Shown here: positions 35,632 through 49,456 of the stretch, piece after piece | How positions within the stretch are numbered: the first letter of the stretch is position 1 | How the letters are laid out: each line of letters begins with the position of its first letter | DNA from: Chlorocebus sabaeus | Lineage: Eukaryota > Chordata > Mammalia > Primates > Cercopithecidae | Reading direction: 5' to 3' | NCBI RefSeq assembly: GCF_047675955.1 | Contig: NC_132915.1 | Location: 46,048,526 to 46,112,525 of the forward strand | Length of the DNA stretch: 64,000 nt | Position numbers and translations under genes: made by a program | The notes under the pieces: generated by a model | Database searches by the model: none | The model's input: the letters and a program-made list of their open reading frames with translations, nothing else | What the model was told of the DNA's origin: nothing

Positions 35632-36659
35632 GTAAGTGTAAGGATGCACTGTTCCTTGGATAGATGCAAGATATTAATTAATAAGACATGAGATTAGAAA
35701 GAGAATATACAGGCAAACTGCAGAGGCCTTGAAGTTTGGACTTCAAGTTTCTGAACACAATAGTTAAGTAATGGAAGTTATGTTTCATCTAGGAATGGTG
35801 TACAGAATGCAGCAGAAAACAGACATCGAAGCCAGAAGTATTAAATTAGGGGATTTGTTTGTATTCAAATATTCCCCTAGAACGTAAGCTCTAAGAACGA
35901 GGAATTTCATCAGTTTTATATTCGTTTATACTGCATGCATTTACACTTGAAACTATAGTAGACACTAACAGGAAATGGACAGCCCATCACAGAGCATGAG
36001 GACCTAAACTAGGTAATTGTGAAAAATAAATTAACAATTTAGAGCTTTGTTTTCTTTTTTAAAGAATCTACGAGAACTGATGCCTAAATTAATTTTAGTT
36101 CTAAGGGAAAAGAAGCTAATTAGAAGATTTCCAGTTGGAAAAAATGGTGAAGGCAGAGATATAATTTGATATTTATATTTGTACCAATACATGTACTATA
36201 CAGTTAAAATATTTCTACCTAAAAATATTTTCTGAAATTGAAAATGGCTGAACACTAAAATTAAGCTCTATCTTCAATTCTCTACCATCTACTACTGACT
36301 GGCATCACATCCAACAGCATATGGCTTCACGACTCATCTCTAAACTAGTCATGCCATTCGCCTTACAGAGCCTTCTTTTGCCTTGCATTGTGGAGATGTT
36401 GTATGTAATCTATACATTTGACCAGGGGATCATCTATCCTGTCAGATGGGAATGGGCATCCCTCCAGAATGCCTGGCATACCCAACGAGCAAATGTAAGA
36501 GATCTCTCAAACAAACTCTACAATCTGCCAGATTTCTACAACAGAATATCCTTCCTACTTAGGTCCCAAGATCAGTATCTCTGAATTAGATCATAACACA
36601 TTCTTGCCAAAACCGCTGCCACCCTGTTTCAACTTTTTGTTAATGAACTATTAAGCCTC

Positions 36660-36790
36660 CTACTCATCAAGGCTTGAAAGCAAATTCATGCCTACTTCAC
36701 CACTATATTCCTACCATGACTGGCATGCTGCCACATATTCAGAAATGTTGAAAAATTTGGATGAATGAATGAACACAAGATGAATAAATG
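36660..36790 (+). mobile_element. L2 3'-end fragment
   Basis: The run from CTTGAAAGC to a terminal TGGATGAATGAATGAACAC resembles the 3' end of L2, which ends in ATGAATGA repeats. Confidence 0.6.
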
Positions 36791-37527
36791 AATGATTACA
36801 GTAAGACAGAAGTTTCTGGGCTAGAGAGATGAATTCAGTAGATGCTTCCATTGACTGGTACCTCAGCAGCGATGGCAGGCATTGCTAACCAAGTACAGAG
36901 TTTTTTCTTTTTTCTTCTGGCCCACCTCAGACTCTCAAAGCATTCATCAACCATCAGTCTAAATTCACCCATAAGATTAAATATATCTGTCATCCCAGAA
37001 TTATACCTTTTTTTAACATTCCAAATTGTTATCATTTAAAAAGCTTTTCCAGGTAAGCGCAAGGAAAACATTTAAAACATCACTGAAGTCTAAAAATAAA
37101 CCTACAAAACTGTGAAAACTTAATTCTAAAATATTCTCTTCAATCGTATTGAAAATGGTTTAAAAAAAAATCCCTAGTATACTGCAAGCACTAAGTAAAT
37201 GTAAACTAAGGAGCTCATGCATTCTCCATGATGGATTCAGCACACAAATGTTACATGCTTTCAAGGAAAACACAGTATCATATCTAAGAGATCAGCAATG
37301 AACTCTCTCAAGAAAAGTCTTATCTTTGTTCCCTTTCAAGACATCTCCCTATGTCTCAACTTCCCTTGCATTGCAGATTAATTTTTCTCAAAATAAAAGT
37401 AAATATCAAACATTGAAGAGTCATAAATCACATAAAAAGTTATTACATTTTTTCTAGAAATATAAAGCTGCTATCCCAATCACAGTAATATGTATATATA
37501 TTTAAAGATTTTTAACAATTAGTTTCA

Positions 37528-37803
37528 GGCGGGTGCTGTGGCTCACGCCTGTAATCCCAGCACTGAGGCGGTTGGATCACTTGAGGGCAAGAGTTCAAGA
37601 CCAACCTGGACAACATGGTGAAACCCCATCTCTACTAAAATATAAAAATTAGTCGAACATGGTGGCAGGCGCCTGCAATCTCAGCTACTCGGGAGGCTGA
37701 GGCAAGATAATTGCTTGAATCCGGGAGGCAGAGGTTGCAGTGAGCCCAGATCATGCCTGGGCAACAGAGCAAGACTCTCTCTTAAAAAAAAAAAAAAAAA
37801 AAA
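37528..37803 (+). mobile_element. Alu with short internal losses
   Basis: The left arm lacks the CTTTGGGAGGC segment (CCCAGCACTGAGGCGG). The right arm lacks CACTGCACTCCAGC. A 22-base A-rich tail follows. Confidence 0.92.
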
Positions 37804-40321
37804 TTTCATCTTAATAAGATGAAGATCCAGTTTTTCACGTACTATAACTTGAACTCCTAGCTGAAGACAAAATTAACTGTTGTCTGATGTTTCTAAGAAT
37901 TTTTTTAAGAAATTACATCTTTTAAAAAATAAGAGATCCGACGATAAAGTGGGTTTACACATTTCAGATGGTAAGCTGTTTTGGTTCATTTTGTTTTGTT
38001 ATGTTTTACTAGTGCTTGAACATGATAAACAAATACAAACTACTATGAAAAATTAAAGGCTACAATATTTGCAAATGCTTTCACATCCTTTTTAGATAGT
38101 CCAAAGCCTACTGCTTTAAATACAATTAACTATAACCTGAAAGTTTAGCTTCAAGGCACATTTAGACTATATCTTCACAATATTAAAACAACTGATCAAT
38201 GAAGTCAATGTGTTTGGGGGGCAGTAGTAAGTCAAATGAGACGTTTCATGCTGCTGTACACAAAATAACCAGCTGACTGAAGCTGTGAATCAGTCATTTA
38301 ATCTTAGAAGTAAAATTCTTATGCAGTCTTAGAGAACAAGTCATTCTTACAAATTACTTGGCAATCACACATTTTAAATACGGCCTCTCAAATTGCTAGC
38401 TTTTCTTAATGACACACAAGTCATAAAATAATCTGCACAGTTTTCTTTTTATTCTAGATTCTCTCTCTAGAAACATATATGTCATCAACTAAACAAAATC
38501 TCTTTTTAAAATAAGAAAGAAAATACAACAACTTGCCGTATTTGTGCATTCCAAAGAAACTACAGGAGTGTGAGCTGGCGCAGCCAATGCTAAATGTGTT
38601 CCACATGGTTACTAGGCAGTAAGTTTTGAAAAAGGGAGAGAAAATCTGACACTTAGGGTTTCTAAATGAATACAGTGCACTACATTCACTCTCAGTTATG
38701 ATTCCAGATGCACAGTTTAATAGTGATTAAAACTTACAGAACTGCACAGAGCCTAATATCAGGATGGTTCCATGTCCTTCAACATCATATGAATATCCCA
38801 GGTCAAATATAACATGACACTAAAGGTCTGGAAGCAAAGTGGATGACCTGAAACTGTATTTTAACAGATCTCATTGACTCCTCTTTTCAATGAGTGTGGG
38901 TCAGACACAGCAGTTTGAACAGTAACAATGGCTGTTAAGGTAAAGCTTAATCCCAAACATGTAAGCATAAAACTACATTCTTCAAAAAGATTTTAGAGTG
39001 TATTTTATTAAATCCTGAAATGCATGTCCTGGTACATTTCTATATAAATTTGATTTACAAATTCCAGTGAAAATCTGCCACAGCTGGCAGAATAAATTAC
39101 TGCAATAAATCATTATTAAATAACTGTAAATCTTTGTAATGACATAAAGCCTAACTTTTAAAAGTATGCAGAAGTGAACATTTGGTTCAAGAAAAGCACT
39201 CTTCACACAGGAAAGCAAATTACAAAACTTACCATGCCAACACTACAATGTGATTCAGTGACTAAACAGGGAAATAAAATTCACATAAATAGTACTTAAA
39301 TCTATAGTGGAGTTGTGTTCACTATTGCATCAAAACAAATTGTATGGCAAGGGGTAAACAGATTCAAGTATCAATCACACTGCCAACGGGTAAGTCTTAC
39401 ATGTACAGATGCATCCAATATTTTGTTAGACAATAAAAGTATATTCCAGGTATCAATCAGCAAGCCCAGTTTGTCCCTTCTCTGAAGCTTCATAAATATT
39501 TCTTTAAAATAATCTGTTTTTCCACCACCACCCTCTCTTCCATATAGAACACCATCCTACTTCAAAATAAACATTAAAAATGTCTATACAGAGTTCTATG
39601 CTTTTTGATGCGGAGCAGATGGGTAGTTACAGTAATCCATTACTTTAGATATCACTTGAAGTGAATCACACTGAATGTCTGTGCCTTACTGAGTGCTCCA
39701 AAGCCTCCATATGTCAAAGTGCAGACACTTAGTACTTGTGTCACAACCAACGGGGTCCATCGCTCCAGCCCAGACGGGCTCCAGCAAAGCGAGAGGCCTC
39801 AGAGTGCCCACTTACAGCCTGTGATTGCTGCCCCTGCCTCTCAGGAAGGGTAAATTATTAACCGACACTCTCAGAACTGTCTAAAATAAACTCATTAGAA
39901 CTGTTAGTCTACAGAATATGTCACACTGCCAGTTGGTAAAATCTTTGTCCAAGGTATCACTGCCTACTATTGTTTGTATTTATCTTCAGCTCACAGTCAG
40001 TCATCATAAATCAAATGTCCCTGAGTGCCATTTCTACCTGTTTTCCTACTTGCCAAACCCCAGTTCCCTAAAGTATCTCTGGATAAGAACCTTTGCCTCC
40101 TACGCCAAGTGCAGAATTTATCAGTACACGAGTCTGATTCAGGAACGCTGCCCTCAACCCAACAAACTTGCAAACTGAGCTGTCCGATATAATAAAGAGC
40201 AAAGGTCATTGCTATTTTAATCCAGATCAAAATGTTTTTGTAAATACAAATGGGAGGGTCTTTCCCCCACACCATATTTCATTTTCCAATTATAGGTTCA
40301 GTTATAGGTTCAAATAGCCAC

Positions 40322-40641
40322 CTCTTTTTTTTTTTTTTTTTTTTCCTCTTTTCTTTTTGAGACAGAGTCTCGCTCTGTCACCCAGGCTATAGTGCAGTGG
40401 TACGATCTCGACTCACTGCAAGCTCCACCTCCCAGGTTCAAGTGATTCTCCTGCCTCAGACTCCTGAGTAGCTGGGATTACAGGCACCCACCACCATGCC
40501 CAGCCAATTTTTGTAATTTTAGTAGAGGCGGGCTTTCACCATCTTGGCCAGGCTGCTCTCAAACTCCTCACCTCAGTTGATCTGCCCACTTCAGCCTCCC
40601 AAAGTGCTGGGATTACAGGTGTGAGCCACCGTGCCCGGCCC
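40322..40641 (-). mobile_element. Alu, full length
   Basis: Reverse Alu with a long T run and a CTCTTTTC interruption. Ends GTGAGCCACCGTGCCCGGCC. Confidence 0.94.
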
Positions 40642-41419
40642 CAGCCATCTTGTTTTCAATATGCAGCAACTGATACATTAAGATAATTATTAAATGCATC
40701 CACCCAGGAAGCACTTGAGGGCCACAGTAAGGTATTTCTTCCCAACAAGATACTTCCCCCTTCACCTCCACTTCCAATCTACACAAAGCCATTCTCCGCA
40801 TATTGCCCACTCTCATGGGAGAGCAAAGCATCTGTTCTATGGCCTCAAAACCTGACACATTCCACACCAAATAAATACAACAGAAAAAGGATATCTGACT
40901 CTGTAAAAAGGTATAAACATCTAGAAGTTATGTGTAGAAACAACTGAAAATATTTCCAAATAAGCAACAGTTCAAAAAAAGAGAGCCAGACAGCATGAGA
41001 GGTGACATGGCCTCAAAAGGAGGGAGGCAGAAGCACACAGGGGTGCAGGAAAACAGTCCACAGGAGACTCAGGGGACTGAAGAGAATGCATAATCGGTGA
41101 ACAAAAGGAAAGGAGGCTGTGGGGGGAAACCACCTCAGAACATACCCTATTGACAGAAAAGGGCAGGAGTCTAGATTACAAGAGTAGGTGACATAAAATT
41201 TTAGCTACATTATCCAGGAAAAGTAGTCAAAAGATGAAAACGTCAACCATTGCTGTGCTTAACCATTAGGGTAATATCCCTATGCTAACTATGTGATTAT
41301 ATGACAAAAAGGGATGACCCCCTCCTTTCTTCTCCATCCCACCGTTCCATGTCCCTAAGCTACCCAGTCCATTCCCAGGGTTCAGTACCACCTGTTGATG
41401 GCTAATAAATTTCGATATT

Positions 41420-42965
41420 CGGCCTAGATCTCCCTTCTCCACTATGAATGCACTCCTATCATTTCCGGGGCAGTGTCTAATAGAAACTTCAAACTTGACA
41501 TCTTCTCAAGTGTCTGTCTTATTACTCCTCAAATCTGCTCCTCCTCCAGGGCTGCCCACCTCAGTAAATGGCACCATCTGCTATTGAGGGCTTGGAGAAT
41601 GATTTTCTCCATTTATAAAAGACCATTTTATCCTTCTCCGCTTTTCTTAGGAGTGTTTCCTTGGAGACATCGTGAATCTGAGTCCTTACTCTAACCTTTG
41701 GAACAGAGATAAATCTCTCTAAGGATTAAATTCAGTCTCCAGTTTTTAAAATGTAGAGATAAGTCCAAGTCATGTGCCAAACCAACTCTAGATATGTAAA
41801 AAACAAACCTCTGGGATTAGTTCCAGTGTCTCTCATGAGATGTACAGAAGACTATCACAAGGGACAACCCTTTCTTTGTCTCTCAAAGGGATGAGAAGTT
41901 ATTAAGAATATACTTTCTTCTGCTGTTCTGTATTAACTGTGATTTTGTCCCTAACTTCATAGCCACTTTTGAGATATGTTATATACCTGCAAAATCTTTT
42001 TATGCCTACTCAATAATAAATTATATTCTCTCTCTCTTCACTGTGGATAGTAAGTATTTTTTGTTGACATGATTATTTTATTTCCCCAACTACCTCTCCC
42101 TGCCCCTCTGACCCCCACATGCAGTCAATCTCCAAATCTTTCTAGTTTATCTCCTAAGTATCTCTGGATCTATCCTCCATTCCTCTCTCAATTACTCTGG
42201 TACGGACTATCATATTTTGACAGTTGAAACAGTCTCCCACCTCAGCTTCTTGGAGTCACATTTTTCTCCCTTCCAATACATTCTTCAAATTGCAGCTGAG
42301 TTTCCAAAATCATTTAAGAGGACCCTGTTAAGATTTGATCTCTGCCAACCTAACCATCTTATCAGCTTCTCACAGTGATCACAGATTTTCTCTCTGCTCC
42401 AGTCATTCTTTCTTTGCTTTAAAGCTTTTTTTTTCCTTATTCCTGAACCTCTCCCTTGCCTTCAGAGATGGTTTCTTAAACTAGACCTAGGTCGGGCGTG
42501 GTGGCTCATGCCTGTAATCCCAGCACTTTGGGAGGCTGAGGAGGGGAAATCACAAGGTCAGGAGATCGAAACCATCCTGGCTAACACAGTGAAACTCCGT
42601 CTCTACTAAAAATACAAAAAAAAAAATTAGCCGGGCATGGTGGCGGGTGCCTGTAGTCCCAGCTACTCGGGAGGCTGAGGCAGGAGAATGGCGTAAACCA
42701 AGAAGGCGGAGCTTGCAGTGAACCAAGATCACACTACTGCACTCCAGCCTGGGCAACAGAGTGACTCCATCTCAAAAAAAAAAAAAAAAATACCTAGACC
42801 AAAGAAGGTAATTATCTATTCCTAAAGCACCCTGTACTACTTCCCAACACCTGTAATTATTTAATTTCTATCTTCCTTATGGGTCAATAAGCACCATGAT
42901 GGTAGAGTTCTTTGAACCTATATCCCCAGTGCCTAGTACAGACTCAATAAATACTTCTGATTGAA
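41420..42965 (+). mobile_element. L2 copy interrupted by an Alu
   Basis: CT-rich phrases (CATCTTCTCAAGTGTCTGTC, TATCCTCCATTCCTCTCTC, CTCACAGTGATCACAG) and a 3' end with CCCCAGTGCCTAGTACAGAC and CAATAAATACTTCTGATTGAATG (in part) fit a long, diverged L2 in plus orientation. The Alu at 42493-42790 splits it. Internal boundaries are approximate. Confidence 0.6.
42493..42790 (+). mobile_element. AluY-like, full length, inside L2
   Basis: Starts GGTCGGGCGTGGTGGCTCA. Low divergence and a long A tail. The direct repeat is short and imperfect (CTAGACC on both sides). Confidence 0.93.
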
Positions 42966-43774
42966 TGTTCCAACATACTAGCCATGAAAGTAGACAAGCA
43001 TCTTAAAAGCTATTTAAAAGCATGTAGAATTACCTAATTTATTATACATATTTACCATCATCTTAAATCTCTTGCTATATGGTACAACATCTTGAATCCT
43101 GTCATTTTCTAACTAAATAGGAAACGATTATCTGAAGAATCAGAATTCCCCATCACCACTGCTTTCTGGCTACCACCAGTGTCCAGCTTATCAAGACAGA
43201 GATGAACTCACTCATGCCCTGGCGCTTGAGTCCAATAAACCCTTGAGCAATTCCTCAACAACTGTCGAATATGACAAATAGAAATGTGAGAAATATCTGT
43301 CAAAAGCTTGGAGATATTTCTTAGGACCTAACACAATTACATTCCTACATTTCCTTTAAGCCCCTTTCTCAAAACTCCATTGTTAACAACATCATTAACA
43401 ATGGATCACAAACAATTTTACTGTTTCCAACAATTAATGACTGCCTACTATATCCCTGGTACAATGGTAGCAAAGCAACCCTTGATTAAGGGAAAAAAAA
43501 AAAAAAAAAAAAGCATACTTGCAAGGTCGCATCAAGTTCATTCTGTTATTTAAAAGCAAAATTAATTGTAACAATCCATTATAATGAAGTCTTATAAATT
43601 ACAATTTCATATGCAACCAAACAGCTTTTTGCTCCTTTATAGTAGTTAGAGAGTTTGGTGATAACTTTATTCAACAAATCATGAACACAAAGCAAGGTAC
43701 GTTTTCTATGTCTACCCTAAAATATTACCACTAATTTAGCGGCTAAAAACACAAAGTTCTTATCTTACAGTTAT

Positions 43775-44500
43775 ATTGGTCAGAAGCCTGACAGATCCTA
43801 CTGGACTAAAATCAAGGTGTCAGCAGTGCTGCCATCCATTTAAGAGGCTCAAAAAGAGAATCTGCTTCCTTGTATTTAATAGCTTCTATCCGCCACCAGC
43901 ATTCCTTAGCTTAGGGCCCAGCTGCTCCATCTTCAAAGCCAGCAATGTTGGAGCTCTCTTACCATTCTTTCGTGGTCATCTCTCTCTGACCACAGCCGGG
44001 AAAAGTTCTCAGCTTTTAATGATTCATGTGATTGGACTGGGTCCACCTAGAAAATCCAGGATTATCTCCCTCATCTCAAGGTCCTTAACATTAGCCACAT
44101 TTGCAAAGTCCCTTTTCTTTTCTTTTTTTTGAGATGGAGTTTCACTCTGTCGCTCAGGCTGGAGTGCAGTGGTGCCATCTTGACTCACTGTAACCTCTGC
44201 CTCCCAGATTCTCCTGCCTCAGCTTCCCGAGTAGCTGGGACCAGGCGCACACCACCACACCCGGCTAATTTTTTTATTTGTAGTAGAGACAGGGTTTCAC
44301 CATATCGACCAGGCAGTTCTCAAACTCCTGACCTCATGATCTGCCCACCTTGGCCTCCCAAAGTGCTGGGATTACAGGCATTAGCCACCGCACCCAGCCC
44401 AAAGTCCCATTTCTTATGTAAGATATATATTCACAAGTTCTTAAAAGCTGGACATGCTTGGGTGGCCATTATTCTACTGACCGTACAAGATATACAAAAA
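43775..44500. mobile_element. Ancient repeat interrupted by an Alu, family unassigned
   Basis: Flanks of the Alu contain phrases I recall from a common old mammalian repeat: CTAAAATCAAGGTGTCAGCA, CCATCTTCAAAGCCAGCAAT, CATTTGCAAAGTCCC and, after the Alu, TATTCACAAGTTC. The family name and class could not be settled. Confidence 0.45.
44119..44400 (-). mobile_element. Alu with target-site duplication
   Basis: Reverse Alu flanked by CAAAGTCCC(T/A)TTTCTT. Slightly shortened in the right arm. Confidence 0.93.
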
Positions 44501-46436
44501 TTTTAGGTTAGCATTCTTACACTGAGAATTAATAGCATTTCTAATTATACAGTATTTAAAATCTGCCAATTTAATATAAGGCTAAGGTACAACATATCCA
44601 TCAATCTTATCATCACAATCAAAAACCTTTGAAGAATCAACTGGTTTTATTTATACTCACAGATGTAAAATTAAATCAACCTTTTAAAAAATATTATTTA
44701 AATTCTGTTTCATTTGAATGGGAAAAGTATTCTACGGTCAAAGTTCATGTTTCTGTTATAAACACAGATTCCTAAGGAAATTTGTTCTGATTTTACCAGT
44801 GACAAATTCCAGGAAACTAATTCATTTAAAGTGGGCTATAACACTTAACCTCATGGTTATCATTTTCAGTTCACACCAAAAAGCAACATAGAGAAATGGA
44901 TTACAAGTTATTACTCCAACAGCTGGCTATAATCTCACACTTCTATAGTAAGAAAGATATGATTTTACACAAAAATCTAAGCAATTGGAATTGAGGCTTA
45001 TTTCATTAATTGCTTTTACTATTTTTGTACTTTGTTATGATAAGGGTCTTTTTCCACAGAACTCAAGGACCACAAATTAATTTTGTTTTATTCAAGAACA
45101 GTATGTTTTCGGTATAGATATTAGAAAGGACTTTAATGGAAAGTATAGTAATTTTTAAGACTTCAGGAGGAGAAAAACCACCAAATATATTTTCCTTAAT
45201 TTTTTACTCTGAAATCTTACCACCTTGATAGAATATAAGTTTATAAACTGAAATGGAAATTATCAGTATCTATATGAATCAGTGTTAAATCCCTCAAAAT
45301 ACATAGGAAGAAAAAAGGAATACTAAACATAGCTTGAAAACAAATCAAGAGAACAATCATTCTTAACCATGCCATTTATATATAATTCTGTTTTATTGGT
45401 ATCTATTTTAAATCTGTGAAGGCATTCTACAATCACAATTGAAGGTAGACATCACATAAATATCATAGAATAGCTCAATTTCTGGGGACAGAAACTCTTA
45501 TGGGCTAAGTATTCTCTGAACTTTCTTTGCAGTGAGAATGTATAAGAAATATCTATAATGATACTTCCATGGGGGAAGGCAGGGCAGGAGAGGGCCCTAT
45601 TAAAGACCATCTAAGTATACCACCACCAAGTACTCAGCTTCATTTTAAAACTAAGCCAAAAAGACAAATTCAATGTAACCTCCTCAAGGTGAGTAGTATT
45701 TTTCAAAATGTCACTGCTGTTCAGCAACTCTCAGAAAAATGTATTCACACTATTGGGTGGAATATAAATAGCGAAGTCATTTAATAATTTGTACATCCAC
45801 ATATTGGGTCTAAATCATGCATTTTCAATAGGGGTGAAAAAATTTAGGTATTACAATGGTTTATGGTCCTTTAAAGTTCAACCCTACCAGACAAAATCTT
45901 ATTCTTAGGATGTAATGAGGGCCTGGCGGGGAGGAGGTTAGATAAAATGCCTAAAAAGGCTCCTTATGCCCTGATAGTGAAAAAAGGGTCCAATCCAGGA
46001 TAAATCCAAGTCTGGTTAGCAACTACAGGGATATGAATATCAGGAGATCCCCAGCAGTCTGCTTTAAGTCCATCTACTCCTACAGCCAACACCTCCACCA
46101 GTTCTAAGGCATCTCTAAGGATAACCCAGTTGGACCATGTAAGAAATCAACAAAAATCATCACAGTCCATTGAGTCATTTGTGAACTCACCAAAGGTGTA
46201 TCTAACCACAGAGAAGGTGGCGAGGGAAATTAATTTAAATTGTGTTTGAATTCTAATGAACAGAAAACAAAGTTGCTGACAGGAAATGTGGGGAGGAGAG
46301 GGAAGCAGGGGAAAAAATAATGAGCGCTACAGCATTTCTTTAAAAAAAGAAAGAAAGAAAAAAGAAAAGAAAGAAAAGTAGGTAACACTGAACCAAGAAG
46401 TTCTGTTATCCCTTATCCCCACTTAAGAATTTTCAG

Positions 46437-46554
46437 GGCCAGGTGCAGTGGCTCACACCTATCATCCCAGCTCTCTGGGAGGCTAAGGCAGGAGGACTGC
46501 TTGAGCCCAGGAGTTCAAGACCAGCCTGGAAAACACAGAGAGGCCCCGTCTCTA

Positions 46555-46587
<33 letters not shown>

Positions 46588-46756
46588 CAAAAATTAGCTG
46601 GGAGTGGTGGCACATGCCTGTGGTCCCAGCTACTTGGGAGGCTAAGGCAGGAAGCTCATTTGAGCCTGGGAGGTTAAGGTTGCAGTGAGCCATGATTGTG
46701 CCACTGCACTCCAGGCTGGGAGACAAAGTAAGACCCTGTTTCAAAAAAAAAAAAAA
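46437..46756 (+). mobile_element. Alu with long middle A run
   Basis: The linker between monomers is expanded to about 30 A. Flanking TTTTCA repeats fit a duplication. Confidence 0.93.
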
Positions 46757-48349
46757 GAAAGTTTTCACATGTGGGTATGAAAAGATGAAGAAAAAATATT
46801 TCCGGTATAGAGGTAAGCAATAGTTGGCTGCAATTTCAGAGGTAATTCCATTTGTTTTACTCTTGATGCTGAAAAATTAATATTATGACTATAGCAACCA
46901 TATGCTCTGATTTTCCACAACAATCCCAATTTCATATAATTGTATTCTTCCTCTTCAAGAAACTGATGCTAAAATACAAAACCATGATATAATCTAAGAT
47001 TTTCCAAACAAACAAATCAATACCAGAAAATCCATTGTTAAGACTCTTATGCTTTTGAGGGAGAGGGAGTCGGAAAAGGAAACCACTCTATTTAATTTAT
47101 AAAGCAACATACTTGTAAGTTCAGGATTCTAGTTATGGAAGTTGGAAAACCAAATAATAAATGATGGATGTCTTTACCAATCTATATTTATTTATGGCTT
47201 AATTATTCAGTACTCATAATTATGCCAGGGCTCCCTTAAATAATATTTTTGATGAACAGAAATAACTCACATTTCAGACCATGACACTCAACTGTCTTAC
47301 GTTCCACCTAACTACAAAGGCCCATGTTTGAGGAATTAGTGCTCTGTAGCTGACAAAATTGAAAATGCTACCAAGTTACATGTAAATGGTGCAGGAGCGT
47401 AATCAATCCATAAATAAGGCAATAGAAGTAAAATTTATCATGGTACTCAAAGTATCAAAAATTAAAAAGAATGAACATGGCAAGTAGCAAAACCTTTTAG
47501 CCAAGAACAACCAACAGAGTTGCCAACATCAGTTTCAGAATGTTAAGATAAAGGACAGGGTAGGTTAATTTAGAATAGTGATATTTGTGAGATGAAAAGA
47601 ACCCATGCTCCAGGAAGCAAACTCTTCACTCTGGAAGGTGAGGGTTGATCCTCTATGTTTTCATGGACATCATCAAGTTGATGCCATCCAAGGCCATATG
47701 GAAGTACATCACCTTCTGGAATTTTATATGAGGTGTGAAGGAGGAAGTATTTGAGACGAAATGCCAGAAGGGGCGGATATAGGAAATACAATCATCTTGT
47801 ACAAAATGCCTTTGAACACTATCCAAAGACATCCAGAGATCTTTACCCACCCTATCCCAAAATGTTTTTCTCTTTCCTAGTAAAATGATATTTCAAAAAA
47901 ACAAAGAAAATGGAAGTTGCAAGTGGGAATGAATCAAAGCCCACAATCCACTTCAAAACCCCTGCATGTGTACATTACAGAAAGAGGAGATGAGTATCCA
48001 GAGAGGCACCAATGGATTTCCCACTTTTGGAAACCCAACACCAACAGCAGCTCCCAGGAAAATAACACGAAGTAGCCTACAGTTACCCCATTTGTCTCCT
48101 CAATTTTCTATTTTCATTTTTGTGCTCCTGGTTTTGCTATTTGCTCTCCAAAGTAACAGAGACAACGAGGAACAGAGTCTGGCTTCAAGAGGAAAGAGAA
48201 AGATAACCTGACCGCTTAAGGTCCTCTGCCAACTTCTGAATTCCATAGAACATATTCTGAGGTGACTGTTTAGCATTAAAAAGTACCCCCTTTGTATATA
48301 GCACTGTAATAAAATAACAGTAATGATAACAATAATGAAGAGGCCTTGC

Positions 48350-48530
48350 ATCTAGTGCCTTATACTTTACTTAAAGTGCTTTAATGACTTTAATGGATTG
48401 AAGCATCCCTATGAGATCAAAGGCAGATACTATCATTTCCAGTGTACATAATAGAAAATCAAGGAAGAAAGGTTAAGTGACTTGACCAAGCCTTACTCAT
48501 CAATACAGTGATGTTCTGATCATAGTTAAG
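48350..48530 (-). mobile_element. MIR-like fragment
   Basis: CCCTATGAGATCAAAGGCAG, then AAGGTTAAGTGACTTGACCA, resembles a reverse MIR. Diverged. Confidence 0.55.
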
Positions 48531-48772
48531 GGGCTGGTAGTCCCTGTGCTGCTTAGATGGTCACTCAGCTCAACCTGTAGTCGAACCCACAACAGCTCTC
48601 TAGCTGAGAGGTTATGGTGACAGGGCTTTAGAAAAAGATCCATTTAAACTGTTAGCAAAGGGCTCCAGAGAATGTCAGAAGACAAACTGATTTTTATAGA
48701 GAGCAATTCCGTTCCCTTCCATTTTTGTGGTCCATACCCCCACAAAATAGTACAATGCAAAATCACCTTCGG

Positions 48773-49070
48773 GTCAGGCATGGTGGCTTATGTGTATATG
48801 CCCAGTATTTTTGGAGGCCAAGACAGGAGTATTGCCTGAGCCCAGGAGTTCAAGACCAACCTAGGAAACATGACAAAACCCCATCTTTACAAAAAATCAA
48901 AAAGTTAGCTGGTCATAGTGGCATGCACCTGTGGTCCCAGCTACATGGGAAGCTGAGGCAGGAGGATCACTTTAGCCCAGGAGGATGAGGCTGCAGTCAG
49001 CTGTGTTCGTACCACTATACTCCAGCCTGAGTGACAGAGTGAGACCCTGTCTCAAAAAAACAAAAAAACC
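48773..49070 (+). mobile_element. Old Alu (AluJ-like) with TSD
   Basis: Starts GGTCAGGCATGGTGGCTTA and is diverged throughout. ATCACCTTC occurs on both sides. Confidence 0.9.
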
Positions 49071-49440
49071 ATCATCACCTTCAGATGATAGTGATTTTAC
49101 ATGAAGTTAGAAAACAAATAAAACATACAGCATGAAGTGGTCAAGAGGGAGAACCTATCATTCAGGTCTTCTCCAGGCTAGTGGTGAGTGGCAGAAAACT
49201 ACACAGCATGTTACTTTCCAATGATAAAATCCAACCTTCCTAACATCCCATTCATTCTGCTAAAAATGAACACAACACACCCAGCAAAATAATGCTCAAG
49301 TACCATGTCACAAACGGTGGTAACATCATCTTTAACCAAGGCCTAATGTTTGAAAACTACTGAGAGCTATATATGCACTGGTGTCCACCAGGCCCTCCTG
49401 CTGTACACTGATCACTCCCTCCTGGAAGACTATAGCAAGT

Positions 49441-49456
49441 GGGGGGGGGGGGGGGG
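49441..49456. repeat. Poly(G) run of 16
   Basis: Sixteen G in a row in otherwise ordinary sequence. This is far rarer in primates than A/T runs and may partly reflect sequencing error. Confidence 0.85.

Noticed and set aside
46433..46768. 111-codon minus-strand ORF
   Set aside because: Alu-derived, with a poly-Phe run from the middle A tract.
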